Source: Sphingomonas paeninsulae (GTDB lineage Bacteria > Pseudomonadota > Alphaproteobacteria > Sphingomonadales > Sphingomonadaceae). From it: a stretch of DNA of 64,000 nucleotides. The first letter of the stretch is position 1. Every line of letters begins with the position of its first letter. The stretch is taken from assembly GCF_003660165.1 (NCBI RefSeq), contig NZ_CP032829.1, positions 992,001 through 1,056,000 of the forward strand. The letters run 5' to 3'. The notes beneath the pieces were generated by a model, which had not been told where the DNA came from, searched no databases, and saw only the letters and a program-made list of their open reading frames with translations. This document shows positions 9,058 to 18,631 of the stretch, in pieces. The translations under genes and the position numbers were made by a program.

Positions 9058-10751
9058 ATGAACCGTTCAACCATCGCGCTAATCGCCTGCCTCCTTGCCG
9101 CGCCAGTGGCGGCCCCAGCCGCTGCCAAAGTCCCCACAACGACAACAGGCGGCGTCGTCACATCCGCCGATCCCCGCGCAACTGCTGCGGGACAGGAAAT
9201 GCTTCGCGCAGGCGGAACCGCCGCCGATGCCGAAATGGCGATGATGATCGCACTGACGGTTATCGAGCCACAATCTTCGGGGATCGGCGGCGGTGGCCTC
9301 ATCCTTTATCACGATGCGAAATCGGGAAAGCTGGAGACCGTCGACGGTCGCGAAATGGCACCCGCTGCCGCTCGCCCCGACCGTTTCCTCGGTCCCGACG
9401 GAAAGCCGCTGCCCTTCATACAGGCATGGCCGGGCGGATTGTCAGTCGGCGTTCCGGGCAATATCCGCCTCGCCGCCATGGTCCACCAACGCTGGGGCAG
9501 GCTCCCCTGGGCAAAGCTGTTCGAACCCGCCATCCGCCTTGCACCATCCTATCAGGTTAGCGCCAGCATGGCCCAGCGCCTCCACGAAGCCGCAGGCATC
9601 ATGAAGGACTATCCAGAGGCCCGCGCGCTGTTCTGGGATGGCGATGCCCCGAAACGGGCAGGCGCCACCGTCCATAACCCCGCCCTCGCCGCCATCCTTC
9701 GCCGCATCGCGACCGAGGGACCGGATGCGTTTTACACCGGCCAGAATGCAAAGGCGATCGTCGATGCCACGCACCGGACGGCACACAATCCCGCCGACAT
9801 GACGTTGGCAGATCTTGCCGCCTATCGTGCCAAGGATCGCCCGCCGGTCTGCGCGCCATACCGGCAGTACCGCGTTTGCGGCATGGGGCCGCCGTCGTCG
9901 GGCGCGACGACCATCATCCAGATGCTCGGTATGCTCGAACGGTTCGACATGAAAACGCTTGGCCCGAACAGCCCGGTTAGCTGGCATCTGATCGGTGAGG
10001 CGATGCAGCTTGCCTATGCCGACCGTGAAAAATGGATAGGTGACAGCGACTTCGTGTCCGTACCGGTAAAGGGGCTGATCGACCGCAACTACCTGAAATC
10101 GCGTTCGGCGCTCATTTCGGAAACAACCTCGCTCCCCGCCTATGTCGCGGGCAATCCCCCCGGCGCGCAGCCACGCACCGCCGGGATATCGAGCGAAGTG
10201 CACGGGACCACGCATTTCGTTGCCGCCGATTCCCAGGGCAATGTCGCGACAATGACATCCACTGTCGAAAGCCTGTTCGGCAGTCAGCTCATCGCAAACG
10301 GCATGATCCTGAACAACGAACTGACCGATTTCACCTTTATCCCCACGCTGAACGGACAGCCTGTCGCCAATGCCGTCGCTCCCGGCAAACGTCCCCTTTC
10401 CTCAATGTCCCCCACGATCGTCTATGACGCAAAAGGCCGTGTGATCTTTGCAGTCGGATCGGCGGGTGGAAAGCGCATCATCATGCATGTTATGAAGGCG
10501 CTGGTCGGCAAACTCGATTGGGGTCTATCCGCGCAGGACGCCATCGCGCTGCCCAATATTTTCTTCGGCGGAAGCGCGCTTCTGCTGGAGAAAGGCACTT
10601 TTCTTGACGAATTGCGCCCCCGGATCGCCCAACTCGGCCAGACTGTAGTGTCGGCCGATCAGGGATCAAAGCTGAATGCCATCGAACGCACGGCTACTGG
10701 CTGGCGTGGTGCCGCCGACCCCGTGGCGAGGGTGACGTGCTCGGGGACTGA
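9058..10751 (+). CDS. ggt: Gamma-glutamyltransferase (single-base frameshift near the C-terminus)
   Basis: A periplasmic gamma-glutamyltransferase/glutathione hydrolase with a signal peptide (about residues 1-21, ending APAAA). The autoprocessing and catalytic threonine is T384 in HGTTHF, and PLSSMSPTIV and GSAGGKRI are the small-subunit substrate-binding motifs. The frame as written runs on to 10965 with a nonsense tail inside the next gene. Adding one C to the run at 10719-10722 gives an end of PRGEGDVLGD and a stop at 10749-10751, for about 564 aa, the normal family length. I therefore place the true end at 10751 and regard the extension as an artefact. The acyl-CoA synthetase gene follows closely. 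Confidence 0.9.
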
Positions 10752-10802
10752 ACAAGATATTGAATCGACATGGGAATACCCGGTCGGTTATTTGGAGGGA
10801 CA

Positions 10803-12592
10803 ATGCGCGAGTTCGAAAACTTTCCCAATCTGGTGGCAATGTTCTTTGCGCGCGCCAAAGAACGGAATGGCGCGCCGTTTCTCTGGCACCGGGACTCTGG
10901 CCGCTGGATTTCGCAAAGCTGGACCGAGGTTGCGTTACAGGTTTCCGCCCTCTCCGAAGCCCTGAAACGCGTCGGCATTGCGCGCGGCGACCGAGTAATG
11001 CTGGTCAGCGAAAATCGTCCCGAATGGTGTATCGCCGATCTCGCGATCATGGCGGCAGGCGCGGTAACGGTGCCGACCTACATCACCAATAACGAACGCG
11101 ATCACCTCCATATCTTGCAGGATTCCGGCGCAAAGGCAGTCATCGTTTCGACCGCAAAGCTTGCCCGTTCGCTGATGCCCGCCGTGCTTCGTTCGACCAA
11201 TTGCAAGACGGTAATCGGCATCGAGGATATTCGCATCGGCCAATCGGGCGATGTCGCATTCCACGACTGGGCGAAACTGATTTCGGTCGAAATGGCCGAC
11301 CCCGATGCAACCGCAGCCTCCGCCGACTTTGCCCGCGATGACCTCGCCTGCATCATCTACACCAGCGGCACCGGCGGCGCGCCGCGCGGCGTTCGCCAGC
11401 ATCATGGGGCGATCCTCCACAACGTCGCTGGATGCATCGACATCATCGCCACCGACTTTGGCTGGGACGAAGAGGTGTTCCTGTCATTTTTGCCCCTCAG
11501 CCACGCCTATGAACACTCTGGTGGTCAGTTCTTCCCGATCGGTCTCGGTGGTCAGATCTACTATTCGGAAGGGTTGGATAAACTGGCATCGAACCTGGAG
11601 GAGGTACGCCCGACCCTGATGGTGGTCGTGCCACGCCTGTTTGAGGTGCTGCGTGCCCGCGTCATAAAGACCATCGAAAAGCAGGGTGGCCTCGCCCCCG
11701 CGCTCCTGCAACGAGCATTGTCGCTCGGCGAAAAAAGTCTCGGCGACGGAATTCCGTTCTGGGATCGCCCGGTCGATTACTTCATCCGCAAGACGCTCCG
11801 GCCAAAGGTTCAGGCGAAATTCGGCGGACGGATCAAGGCGCTTGTTTCCGGCGGCGCACCACTCAATCCAGAGATCGGCATTTTCTTTCACTCGCTCGGG
11901 CTGACGCTGTTGCAGGGCTATGGCCAGACCGAGTCTGGCCCGGTAATTTCCTGTAACCGACCCAAAGTCGGCTTGAAGATGGACACGGTCGGGCCGCCGA
12001 TGAAGGGAACAGAGGTCCGCATCGCAGAGGATGGCGAAATCCTCGTTCGCGGTGAACTGGTGATGCACGGCTATTGGAACAACGAGGCCGACACCGCGCT
12101 GGCGCTTCAAAACGGCTGGCTGCACACCGGCGATGTCGGCCATATCGACGCGCAGGGCCGGATCGTCATTACCGATCGCAAGAAAGACCTGATCGTCAAC
12201 GACAAGGGCGACAATATCGCCCCCAAAAAATCGAAGGGATGCTGACACTCCAGCCAGAGATTATTCAGGCGATGGTGGTCGGCGACAAACGCCCGCATCT
12301 GGTTGCGCTCGTCGTGCCCGATCCCGAATGGCTGATGGAATGGGCCGTGGCGAACGGGGAAAAGCCCGACTGCCCGGACCTGTGCGCGACGCCAGCGGTT
12401 CAGCGGGCCGTGATGGCGGCCGTGGACCGAGTGAACGCCGATGTTTCAACCACGGAGAAAGTGCGCCGCGTCGTCCTGTCCCCCAATGCTTTCACGATCG
12501 ACAACGAACAACTGACGCCTTCGATGAAAATCCGCCGCCATAAGATCAAGGAGGTTTATGGCGAGCGGCTCGATGCCCTTTACAAAGCCTAG
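10803..12592 (+). pseudogene. Long-chain acyl-CoA synthetase, AMP-binding family (one frameshift)
   Basis: Activates a fatty acid to acyl-CoA through an acyl-AMP intermediate. The start at 10803 has a good GGAGGG ribosome-binding site. Motifs are IIYTSGTGGAPRGV (phosphate loop, with Arg in place of the usual Lys), GYGQTESGPV and GWLHTGDVGHID. After residue about 475 the frame shifts at a C5A6 tract (12220-12230): the written frame stops at 12245, while the next frame continues the family sequence (KIEGMLTLQP to the end at 12592). Restoring one base gives 596 aa, a normal length. The same kind of C-run loss occurs in four other genes here, so a sequence error is more likely than true inactivation. 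A -1 slip on the A6 run would also restore the frame. Confidence 0.85.
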
Positions 12593-12605
12593 CGCGCCGG
12601 GCGCT
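12591..12605 (+). terminator. Weak hairpin between convergent genes
   Basis: AGCGC (12591-12595) and GCGCT (12601-12605) can pair around a 5-base loop, followed by TATTT on the plus strand. It sits at the junction of the acyl-CoA synthetase gene and the convergent small gene and overlaps both stop regions. The stem is short, so this is only a candidate. Confidence 0.3.
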
Positions 12606-13000
12606 TATTTAGCGAGCGTCTGATACGGAATGAAGTCTCCGTACGAGCAGCTTCCCGACGGGAAGCCGCTGCCGCGGTCGACCATATTGACGATTTCGCC
12701 ACGGCAAATCTGCGAGCCGCGCACGTTGGTCACCAGAATATAATCACTCCGTAAAAACGGGCATTTACCCAGATCGTTTACATAGCTCAGCTTGCTGTTG
12801 ACCCGGTAAACAATAGCGTTGCGAAAGGTCGTGCTATCACGCGTATCGGTCACTGAGATGCAGCTACGTGGCTTTCCGGCTATTTTGCCCGCAATCGCCT
12901 TTGCAAAGGCCGTGTCGGGACCCTCATCGCGAGCGGCAACCGTCGTTGCACAGGCCGACGCCGCCAGCAAAATCGCGGTCGAAAAGATACGCATCATCAT
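12605..13000 (-). CDS. Hypothetical exported protein
   Basis: A 131-aa protein with an N-terminal signal sequence (MMMRIF followed by a hydrophobic run, with cysteine at residue 18 in ASACA, which could be a weak lipobox). The mature part has several cysteines (in RSCISV, GKCPF, SQICRGE and GSCSYGD), suggesting disulfides in the periplasm. The sequence resembles a small exported family I associate with sphingomonads, but no function is known to me. A GAGGAG ribosome-binding site lies about 8 bases before the first of three tandem ATG codons. It follows gloB in the same direction by 12 bp and may share its transcript. Confidence 0.7.
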   Translation of the reverse strand: MMMRIFSTAILLAASACATTVAARDEGPDTAFAKAIAGKIAGKPRSCISVTDTRDSTTFRNAIVYRVNSKLSYVNDLGKCPFLRSDYILVTNVRGSQICRGEIVNMVDRGSGFPSGSCSYGDFIPYQTLAK

Positions 13001-13012
13001 CGAACGTCTCCT

Positions 13013-13744
13013 CTACCCTTTGAAACTGTCCTTCGCCGCTCGCCGTTCCGCCAACTGCGCAACACTGGCCGCGCGCATGAAAGGATTTGTAGCACGTTCC
13101 AGACCGATCGTCGTCGGCACAGTAGCTTCACCGTTCGCACGCGCCGTATCGACCCGCTTCATCCGCGCGGACAAGTCCATATTGTCGGGTTCGGCGACCA
13201 AGGCATAGCGACCATTGCTCTGCGTATATTCGTGCGCGCAATAAACGGCGGTTTCGTCTGGCAGCGCCTCCAGCTTGCGCATATTGTCGAACATCTGTTC
13301 AGCGGTTCCTTCGAACAGTCGCCCACAGCCCATGGCAAACAGCGTATCACCGACAAACACGGCCTTCTCTGTGGGCAGAGAGAAGGCAATGTGCCCCGCC
13401 GTGTGCGCTGGCACATCGATAACCGTCGCTTCGATCTTCCCAAGCCGCACGATGTCGCCCCCGGCAACTTTCACGTCGAGGGTCGGGATACGCTCCGCCT
13501 CTGCCATCGGCCCGGTGACTGTGCAGCCGGTTGCCGCCTTGATCTCGGCATTTCCGCCGGTGTGGTCGGGATGCCAGTGGGTGTTCCAGATCTGCGTGAT
13601 CTTCCAGCCGCGACTTTCGGCTTCCGCCAATACCGGGGCCGCAACCGCGGGATCCACGACCATCGTTTCATCCGATGCCGCATCGTGAACCAGCCAGATG
13701 TAATTATCGCTCAAAACCGGGATACGGACTATTTCAAGACTCAT
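13013..13744 (-). CDS. gloB: Hydroxyacylglutathione hydrolase (glyoxalase II)
   Basis: Hydrolyses S-D-lactoylglutathione to D-lactate and glutathione, the second step of methylglyoxal detoxification. The 243-aa metallo-beta-lactamase-fold enzyme has the binuclear metal motif THWHPDH (H56, H58, D60, H61), the PAHTAGH motif and FVGDTLFAMGCGRLFEG. The start MSLEIVRIP at 13744 is preferred over an upstream ATG because it overlaps the gloA stop by one base (TGATG). The C-terminal ATNPFMR glutathione-site motif is present. It forms a two-gene operon with gloA. Confidence 0.95.
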   Translation of the reverse strand: MSLEIVRIPVLSDNYIWLVHDAASDETMVVDPAVAAPVLAEAESRGWKITQIWNTHWHPDHTGGNAEIKAATGCTVTGPMAEAERIPTLDVKVAGGDIVRLGKIEATVIDVPAHTAGHIAFSLPTEKAVFVGDTLFAMGCGRLFEGTAEQMFDNMRKLEALPDETAVYCAHEYTQSNGRYALVAEPDNMDLSARMKRVDTARANGEATVPTTIGLERATNPFMRAASVAQLAERRAAKDSFKG

Positions 13745-14157
13745 CACCAATGCCCCGTATTCGGCATGGAAAGCCACGGCTCAGCCGGAGCCAGACGACC
13801 ATCCTGCAACAATTCGACTGAGATATTATCGGGGCTGCGCACAAACGCCATGTGCCCGTCGCGCGGCGGGCGGTTTATCGTGATTCCATTGTCCATCAGG
13901 CGCTGACACGTCGCGTAGATATCATCAACCTGATAGGCGAGGTGTCCGAAATTACGCCCTTCGCCATAACCGGCCTCGTCCCAGTTGTGCGTCAGCTCGA
14001 CCTGCGCCGCCTCATCGCCCGGTGCCGCGAGAAAGATCAGCGTATAGCGGCCAGAGGCATTATCCATCCGATTGACCTCCTCCAGCCCCAGCAGCTCGAA
14101 AAAGCGAATTGTTGCGGCAGGGTCCGATACCCGGATCATCGTATGGAGATATTTCAT
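13744..14157 (-). CDS. gloA: Lactoylglutathione lyase (glyoxalase I)
   Basis: Isomerises the methylglyoxal-glutathione hemithioacetal to lactoylglutathione. This 137-aa VOC-fold enzyme keeps all four metal ligands expected from E. coli GlxI: H5, E54, H72 and E115. It opens with KYLHTMIRVSDP, a typical start, and has GHLAYQVDDI in the second half. It is followed by gloB with a one-base overlap, so both steps of the pathway are co-translated. A separate VOC protein in the suf operon (4469-4822) should not be confused with this one. Confidence 0.94.
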   Translation of the reverse strand: MKYLHTMIRVSDPAATIRFFELLGLEEVNRMDNASGRYTLIFLAAPGDEAAQVELTHNWDEAGYGEGRNFGHLAYQVDDIYATCQRLMDNGITINRPPRDGHMAFVRSPDNISVELLQDGRLAPAEPWLSMPNTGHW

Positions 14158-14172
14158 ACTGCCGATATAGGT

Positions 14173-14928
14173 TTACTGACCCAGTCTAGCCAGCGCCTCT
14201 GCGGCCGATTTCCCCGAAATACTATCGGGCGCGTTTTTAACCGCCGCTGTCCACGCTGTGCGGGCGGCATCTTCATGCCCAGACAGCAGCGCGATATTCC
14301 CGGCCTCCAGCGCGACAGAAGCATCGTCGGGCGAGCGCGCTGCTGCTTCGGCAATGTCCGTCCGAGCGCGTGGCAAGTCCTGCATCTTGCGGGCAAGCGT
14401 CGCCGAAAGCAGCCAGCCAAGCGGGTCGGCTGGAACCAGTTTCAGTGCTGCATCCAGATCCACTCGCGCACCCTTCAGGTCGCCCAGCGCCGCCAGCGCC
14501 CGCGCCCGATCGAGATGCGCCTCGCCTCCGGCATCGCCGATCAACTGACCGCGCGCCAACGCCGCATCAAGGAAGGATCGAGCCTTTGCAGGATCGTTCG
14601 CCGCCAACGCCGCATTGCCCGCCTGCACCCAAAGAATCGCCGCGCGGCCATCTCCCGTCGTTTCCGCGAGCCTTGCCGCACCCTCGAACGCAGCGGCAGC
14701 AGCCGGCCAGCGCCGTTGCTCTCCATAAGCCAAGCCAACACACTGACGCGCCAGCACTCCACCACCCTTGAGCTGCCAGCTCGACGCCTGATCAAGCGCC
14801 TTGGCCGGATCACTGTCGATCATCGCGACACATGCATCGTACCGCGCTTCGTCCGCGCCAGGGGCGATAACAGGCGCGGCGGCGGGCGGTCCGGCAGCGG
14901 CGGCGGCAAGAACTAAAAGCAAGATCAT
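14173..14928 (-). CDS. TPR-repeat protein, exported
   Basis: A 251-aa, Ala-rich protein with a short signal sequence (MILLLVLAAAAAGPP) and at least four tetratricopeptide-like helical pairs from about residue 45 to the end (for example AALGDLKGARVDLDAALKLVPADPLG). TPR arrays mediate protein-protein contacts; no partner is evident. The ATG at 14928 overlaps the stop of the alpha/beta hydrolase gene by 4 bp (ATGA), which fixes the start. The gloA start lies 16 bp downstream, so the hydrolase, TPR protein and glyoxalase genes may share one transcript. Confidence 0.8.
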   Translation of the reverse strand: MILLLVLAAAAAGPPAAAPVIAPGADEARYDACVAMIDSDPAKALDQASSWQLKGGGVLARQCVGLAYGEQRRWPAAAAAFEGAARLAETTGDGRAAILWVQAGNAALAANDPAKARSFLDAALARGQLIGDAGGEAHLDRARALAALGDLKGARVDLDAALKLVPADPLGWLLSATLARKMQDLPRARTDIAEAAARSPDDASVALEAGNIALLSGHEDAARTAWTAAVKNAPDSISGKSAAEALARLGQ

Positions 14929-15650
14929 GAAAACTCCGGCAGGGCTTCGATTGTCGCGATCAGCAGCGCAATATCCTGCGGTCGCGACAGACGGTGATCG
15001 CCGTCCTTGACCAGTGTGACCTGCACATCCGCTGAACGCAATTGCCCGGCCAGATGCGGCGAGTGATGCCACGGCACATCGACATCGCGCTGACCATGGA
15101 TCAACCGGACGGGCGCGTCGATGGCGATCGCGTGCTGAAGCAGGCGGTGCGCCTCACCCGACTGCCAGAACGCACGCGTCGTTATCAGGGGCGGCCCATA
15201 TTCGGAATGTTCGGCAACCTGACCATCGCGGAGCAGCACCAGTTTCTGGTCCTGTGTAAAACCCCAGTCGGTAAAATCGAGAGCAGCCGCCAGGCCGATC
15301 AGCGCGGCGACCCGATCCGGTCGGGCCAGCGCCGCCAGCAACATGATCCACCCGCCCATCGACGACCCGACCAGGGTCAACGGTCCCGGCACGCTGTCGA
15401 TCACCAGCAGCGCATCGCTCAACCAGTCGGCAAGCGTCTGGTCGGCAAACGCCCCTTCGCTCACCCCACAGCCACCATAATCGAACCGCACAAAGCTGCG
15501 GCCAGTCCGCTCTGCCCATGCGTCGAGCGCGACGGCTTTGGTTCCGGCCATGTCGGATGCGTAACCGGGCAGGAAAATGATGGTCGGTCCTCGCCCGGAT
15601 CGGGAGTGTACGGCGATCCGGGTGCCGTCGGCGCGGTTCAGATCACCCAT
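14925..15650 (-). CDS. Alpha/beta hydrolase
   Basis: A 241-aa serine hydrolase. The nucleophile elbow is GSSMGG (about residue 96), the oxyanion-side motif is FLPGYASDM (about residue 27), a late Asp lies in HGQRDVDVP, and the catalytic His is in DGDHRLSRPQD. The compact size and the closing GDHRLS resemble small carboxylesterase/thioesterase-type hydrolases that several alphaproteobacteria encode; the substrate is unknown. It overlaps the DUF6356 gene by 13 bp upstream and the TPR gene by 4 bp downstream. Confidence 0.85.
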   Translation of the reverse strand: MGDLNRADGTRIAVHSRSGRGPTIIFLPGYASDMAGTKAVALDAWAERTGRSFVRFDYGGCGVSEGAFADQTLADWLSDALLVIDSVPGPLTLVGSSMGGWIMLLAALARPDRVAALIGLAAALDFTDWGFTQDQKLVLLRDGQVAEHSEYGPPLITTRAFWQSGEAHRLLQHAIAIDAPVRLIHGQRDVDVPWHHSPHLAGQLRSADVQVTLVKDGDHRLSRPQDIALLIATIEALPEFS

Positions 15651-15889
15651 TCGATTGCCAACATTTCGGCCAAGTCGCGTTTCGCCCCGCGCTTTTCCAC
15701 CATGATCTTATGGAGTTTCCGAATCGTGTCGCTCGCACTCGTCTGGCAAAGGTTTGGGAACACCGCGTGCACCAGTGCCTTCGAACCGCCGATCAACATC
15801 TCGATCCCAAAGTGCGATGCGACTCCGAAATGCTCCCAATAACCCTCGCCCACGGTGCGTGGGTGAGCGAGAAAGATGCGGCGAATCAT
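15638..15889 (-). CDS. DUF6356 family small protein
   Basis: An 83-aa protein starting MIRRIFLAHPRTVGEGYWEHFG, which I recognise as the DUF6356 family of sphingomonads. It is predicted to be mostly helical with a hydrophobic centre (HFGIEMLIGGSKALVHAVFP) that could be membrane-associated. The start at 15889 overlaps the symporter stop by 4 bp, and the 3' end overlaps the hydrolase start by 13 bp, so it is translationally coupled on both sides. Function unknown. Confidence 0.8.
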   Translation of the reverse strand: MIRRIFLAHPRTVGEGYWEHFGVASHFGIEMLIGGSKALVHAVFPNLCQTSASDTIRKLHKIMVEKRGAKRDLAEMLAIEWVI

Positions 15890-17169
15890 GTTTTGGCTCC
15901 ATGGTGGGTTGGGGCGTGAGGAGGTTCGACTTCCGGTGCTACGGGCGCGTCGTAAGCACCCTCCCATTTGGCGACGACCGCCGCCGCGACGGCATTGCCG
16001 ACGACGTTGGTCGCGCTGCGCCCCATGTCGAGGAAATGATCGACGCCGAGGATGAGCAGCAGTCCCGCCTCCGGGATTTTGAACAGGGGCAAAGTTGCAG
16101 CGATCACGACAAGGCTGGCGCGCGGCACTCCGGCGATGCCCTTCGACGTCACCATCAGCACCAGCAACATGGTGATTTCCTGCGTCAGCGTCAGTTCGAT
16201 GCCATAGGCCTGCGCGATAAAGATCGCCGCAAACGTCATATAAAGCATCGAACCGTCGAGGTTGAATGAATAGCCGAGCGGCAACACAAAGCTGGCGATG
16301 CGGCGTGGCACTCCGAACCGGTCCAACGCCTCCAGCGTGCGTGGATAGGCGGCCTCCGACGATGCTGTCGAAAATGCCACCAACAGCGGTTCACGGATAT
16401 AACGAACGAGGTATTTGGCGCGTGGCCCAATGAACACAAACGCCGCGCCGATCAAAACGCCCCACAGGATAACCATGCCGAGGTAAAAACTGCCTATGAA
16501 CTTTCCATAGGTGAAAAGGATCGAAAGCCCCTCCTTGCCGACGACCGCCGATACTGCGGCAAATACCGCGAACGGCGCGAACCGCATAACATAGGCGGTG
16601 ACCTGAAGCATGACCTCAACCAGAGCATCTACACCGCGAACGATGGGTTTTGCCTTCTCCCCGACGGCGGTGATCGCGACCCCGATAAACAGCGAAAAGA
16701 CGACGATCTGGAGGATTTCATTGTTCGCCATCGCGTCGAAGATCGACTTGGGGAAAATGTGCGTGATGAAATTGGAAAGCGTGAATGTAGTCTGCTCAAT
16801 ACCGCTCGATGCAGTGATCGGCGGGATGACGAGGCCAACGCCGATGCCGGGCTTCAATATGTTGACGAGGATCAGGCCGAGGGTCAGCGATGTCAGGCTC
16901 GCAGTCAGGAACCAGCCGATCGACCGCCCCCCGATCCGTCCCAGCGCCGCTGTATCACCCATATGCGCGATGCCCGCGACCAGCGTGCCGAACACCAGCG
17001 GCGCGATAATCATCTTTATCAGGCGCAAGAAAACGTCGGTGACGATGCCGAAATAGCCAGCAACCTCCGCCAATCGTACAGGATCGGAAATCGACCGGTT
17101 GATCGCGAAGCCGACAATGATGCCCAGCACCAGCGCAATCGATATGTAGAGTGTCAGCCGCTTTGCCAT
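15886..17169 (-). CDS. Dicarboxylate/amino acid:cation symporter (DAACS family)
   Basis: A 427-aa inner-membrane symporter of the GltP/DctA family that imports dicarboxylates or acidic amino acids with H+ or Na+. Family landmarks are the serine-rich re-entrant loop AFSTASSEAAYPRTLEAL (about residue 270), the NLDGS motif (FNLDGSMLYMTF), and the second loop around SKGIAGVPRASLVV. About eight hydrophobic membrane segments are visible. The C-terminal 30 residues are a Pro/His-rich tail. Substrate choice cannot be read from these motifs. It is the first gene of a run leading to the hydrolase. Confidence 0.92.
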   Translation of the reverse strand: MAKRLTLYISIALVLGIIVGFAINRSISDPVRLAEVAGYFGIVTDVFLRLIKMIIAPLVFGTLVAGIAHMGDTAALGRIGGRSIGWFLTASLTSLTLGLILVNILKPGIGVGLVIPPITASSGIEQTTFTLSNFITHIFPKSIFDAMANNEILQIVVFSLFIGVAITAVGEKAKPIVRGVDALVEVMLQVTAYVMRFAPFAVFAAVSAVVGKEGLSILFTYGKFIGSFYLGMVILWGVLIGAAFVFIGPRAKYLVRYIREPLLVAFSTASSEAAYPRTLEALDRFGVPRRIASFVLPLGYSFNLDGSMLYMTFAAIFIAQAYGIELTLTQEITMLLVLMVTSKGIAGVPRASLVVIAATLPLFKIPEAGLLLILGVDHFLDMGRSATNVVGNAVAAAVVAKWEGAYDAPVAPEVEPPHAPTHHGAKT

Positions 17170-17192
17170 AATGCTCCTGTTCAGAGACAGTC

Positions 17193-18551
17193 TTAGGACG
17201 CGGAGAGCGTGTCCAGCAACCCGGCAGCGAAGGTCGATAAAGTATCGTCGCGCGCACCCATGATGACGATGCGATCGCCGGGTCGGGCCAGCGCCATCAA
17301 ACGCGCACTTATCTCAGGACGCTGAGCAATATGTTCCGCTTGTGGACCGACCATCGCCACCAGAGTGTCGCTACCAATGGACCGATCGACGGTACCACCG
17401 AAATAGGCCGGATCGCTGACGATCAGGCGGTCATCGGGCTTCATGTTCGCAATGAAGCTGTCAGCCAGTTCGCGGCTCATCAATTTCAGGGGACCATAGC
17501 CGTGCGGTTGGAAGAACAACAGCAAGCGGCCGGGGAAAGCATGGAGCGCGGTCAGCGTAGCAGCGATCTTATCGGGATTGTGCCCGAAGTCGTCGATGAC
17601 CGTGACGCCATTGGCGGTCCCAACCAGATCCATGCGGCGACGGAGACCCGAGAACGACGCGAGCGCTGAAATAGCCTTCGCCATCGGAACGCCCGCGAGC
17701 ATCGTTGCTCCAATGGCAGCCATCGCATTGGAAACATTATGGCGACCGGGAACAGCGAGCCGAGCCGCCAGTGCCTCTCCCGAACGGTGGTCGGTAACTT
17801 TGAAATCCACACCGTCCGGGCGTTCGGCAATGTCCCCGGCGGTAAGGTCCGCAACAGCGGTCAAGCCAAATGTCACAGCGTTATCAGGTGAGATAGCCAC
17901 CGCCTCCGCATTGTCGGCATTCACGACGCAGGCCTCGGCACGCGTCAGGAAATCACCGAACAAGATGCGAAGTTCCTCCATCGACTTATGATCGACGGCG
18001 ACATTGTTCAGTACCGCAACCCCTGGACGATAAAGCGCAATCGACCCATCGCTTTCATCGACTTCGCTGACGAACAAAGCGCCAGCCCCAACCCGCGCGC
18101 CGCTGTCGAAATCCTTCATCACCGCGCCGTTCATGATCGTCGGATCGCGACCCGCCTCGGACAATATCCAACCGATCATACCGGTAACGGTGGATTTTCC
18201 ACTGGTGCCCCCGACCGCGATACTCACCGACGCCGCGTTGAAAAGTTCGGCGAGCAGTTCGGCCCGGCTCAATCGTGCGCAGCCCAGTTCGGTTGCGCGG
18301 ACGATGTCGGGAACAGTCGCTTCGATCGCGGCAGAGGCGATGACGATCTGGTCGGCCGAAACCACACCACTACCGTCTTGCGCGAACAGTGCGATGCCCT
18401 GCGCGCGCATCGCTTCGAACTTCGGCCCAATCCGTCCCTGATCGAGCGCCCGGTCCGAACCGGCAACATGGTGGCCCGCTGCGGCGACGATCTGGGCAAG
18501 CGGCATCATTCCAGAGCCGCCGATCCCGCAAAAGAAATATGATTTTTGCAC
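17193..18551 (-). CDS. Mur ligase family protein (Mpl/MurC-like)
   Basis: A 452-aa ATP-dependent ligase with the three-domain Mur fold: an N-terminal Rossmann UDP-binding part (FCGIGGSGMMPLAQI), a central ATPase with the GGTSGKST P-loop, and the C-terminal domain with DDFGHNPDKIAATL. Mpl re-attaches recycled tripeptide to UDP-MurNAc. Lack of an mra/mur cluster and the divergent LD-carboxypeptidase support a recycling role over MurC, which I infer. I start at the GTG at 18551 (VQKSYFFCGIGG); the frame is open further upstream but that part has no family similarity. A TTG two codons upstream is an alternative. Confidence 0.82.
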   Translation of the reverse strand: MQKSYFFCGIGGSGMMPLAQIVAAAGHHVAGSDRALDQGRIGPKFEAMRAQGIALFAQDGSGVVSADQIVIASAAIEATVPDIVRATELGCARLSRAELLAELFNAASVSIAVGGTSGKSTVTGMIGWILSEAGRDPTIMNGAVMKDFDSGARVGAGALFVSEVDESDGSIALYRPGVAVLNNVAVDHKSMEELRILFGDFLTRAEACVVNADNAEAVAISPDNAVTFGLTAVADLTAGDIAERPDGVDFKVTDHRSGEALAARLAVPGRHNVSNAMAAIGATMLAGVPMAKAISALASFSGLRRRMDLVGTANGVTVIDDFGHNPDKIAATLTALHAFPGRLLLFFQPHGYGPLKLMSRELADSFIANMKPDDRLIVSDPAYFGGTVDRSIGSDTLVAMVGPQAEHIAQRPEISARLMALARPGDRIVIMGARDDTLSTFAAGLLDTLSAS

Positions 18552-18631
18552 GGCCAACCCATGCCGACTGTCTGTTACGAAGTCGAGCAGCCTGTCTCGA
18601 CTTCGCATCCTACAAACGGCAGGGTGGCATA

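Noticed and set aside
9442-10215. Minus-strand open frame opposite ggt
   Set aside because: It is a shadow of the gamma-glutamyltransferase gene with low-complexity basic composition.
10752-10965. C-terminal extension of Ggt reading into the acyl-CoA synthetase gene
   Set aside because: The extension is unlike the family and disappears when one C is added at 10719-10722.
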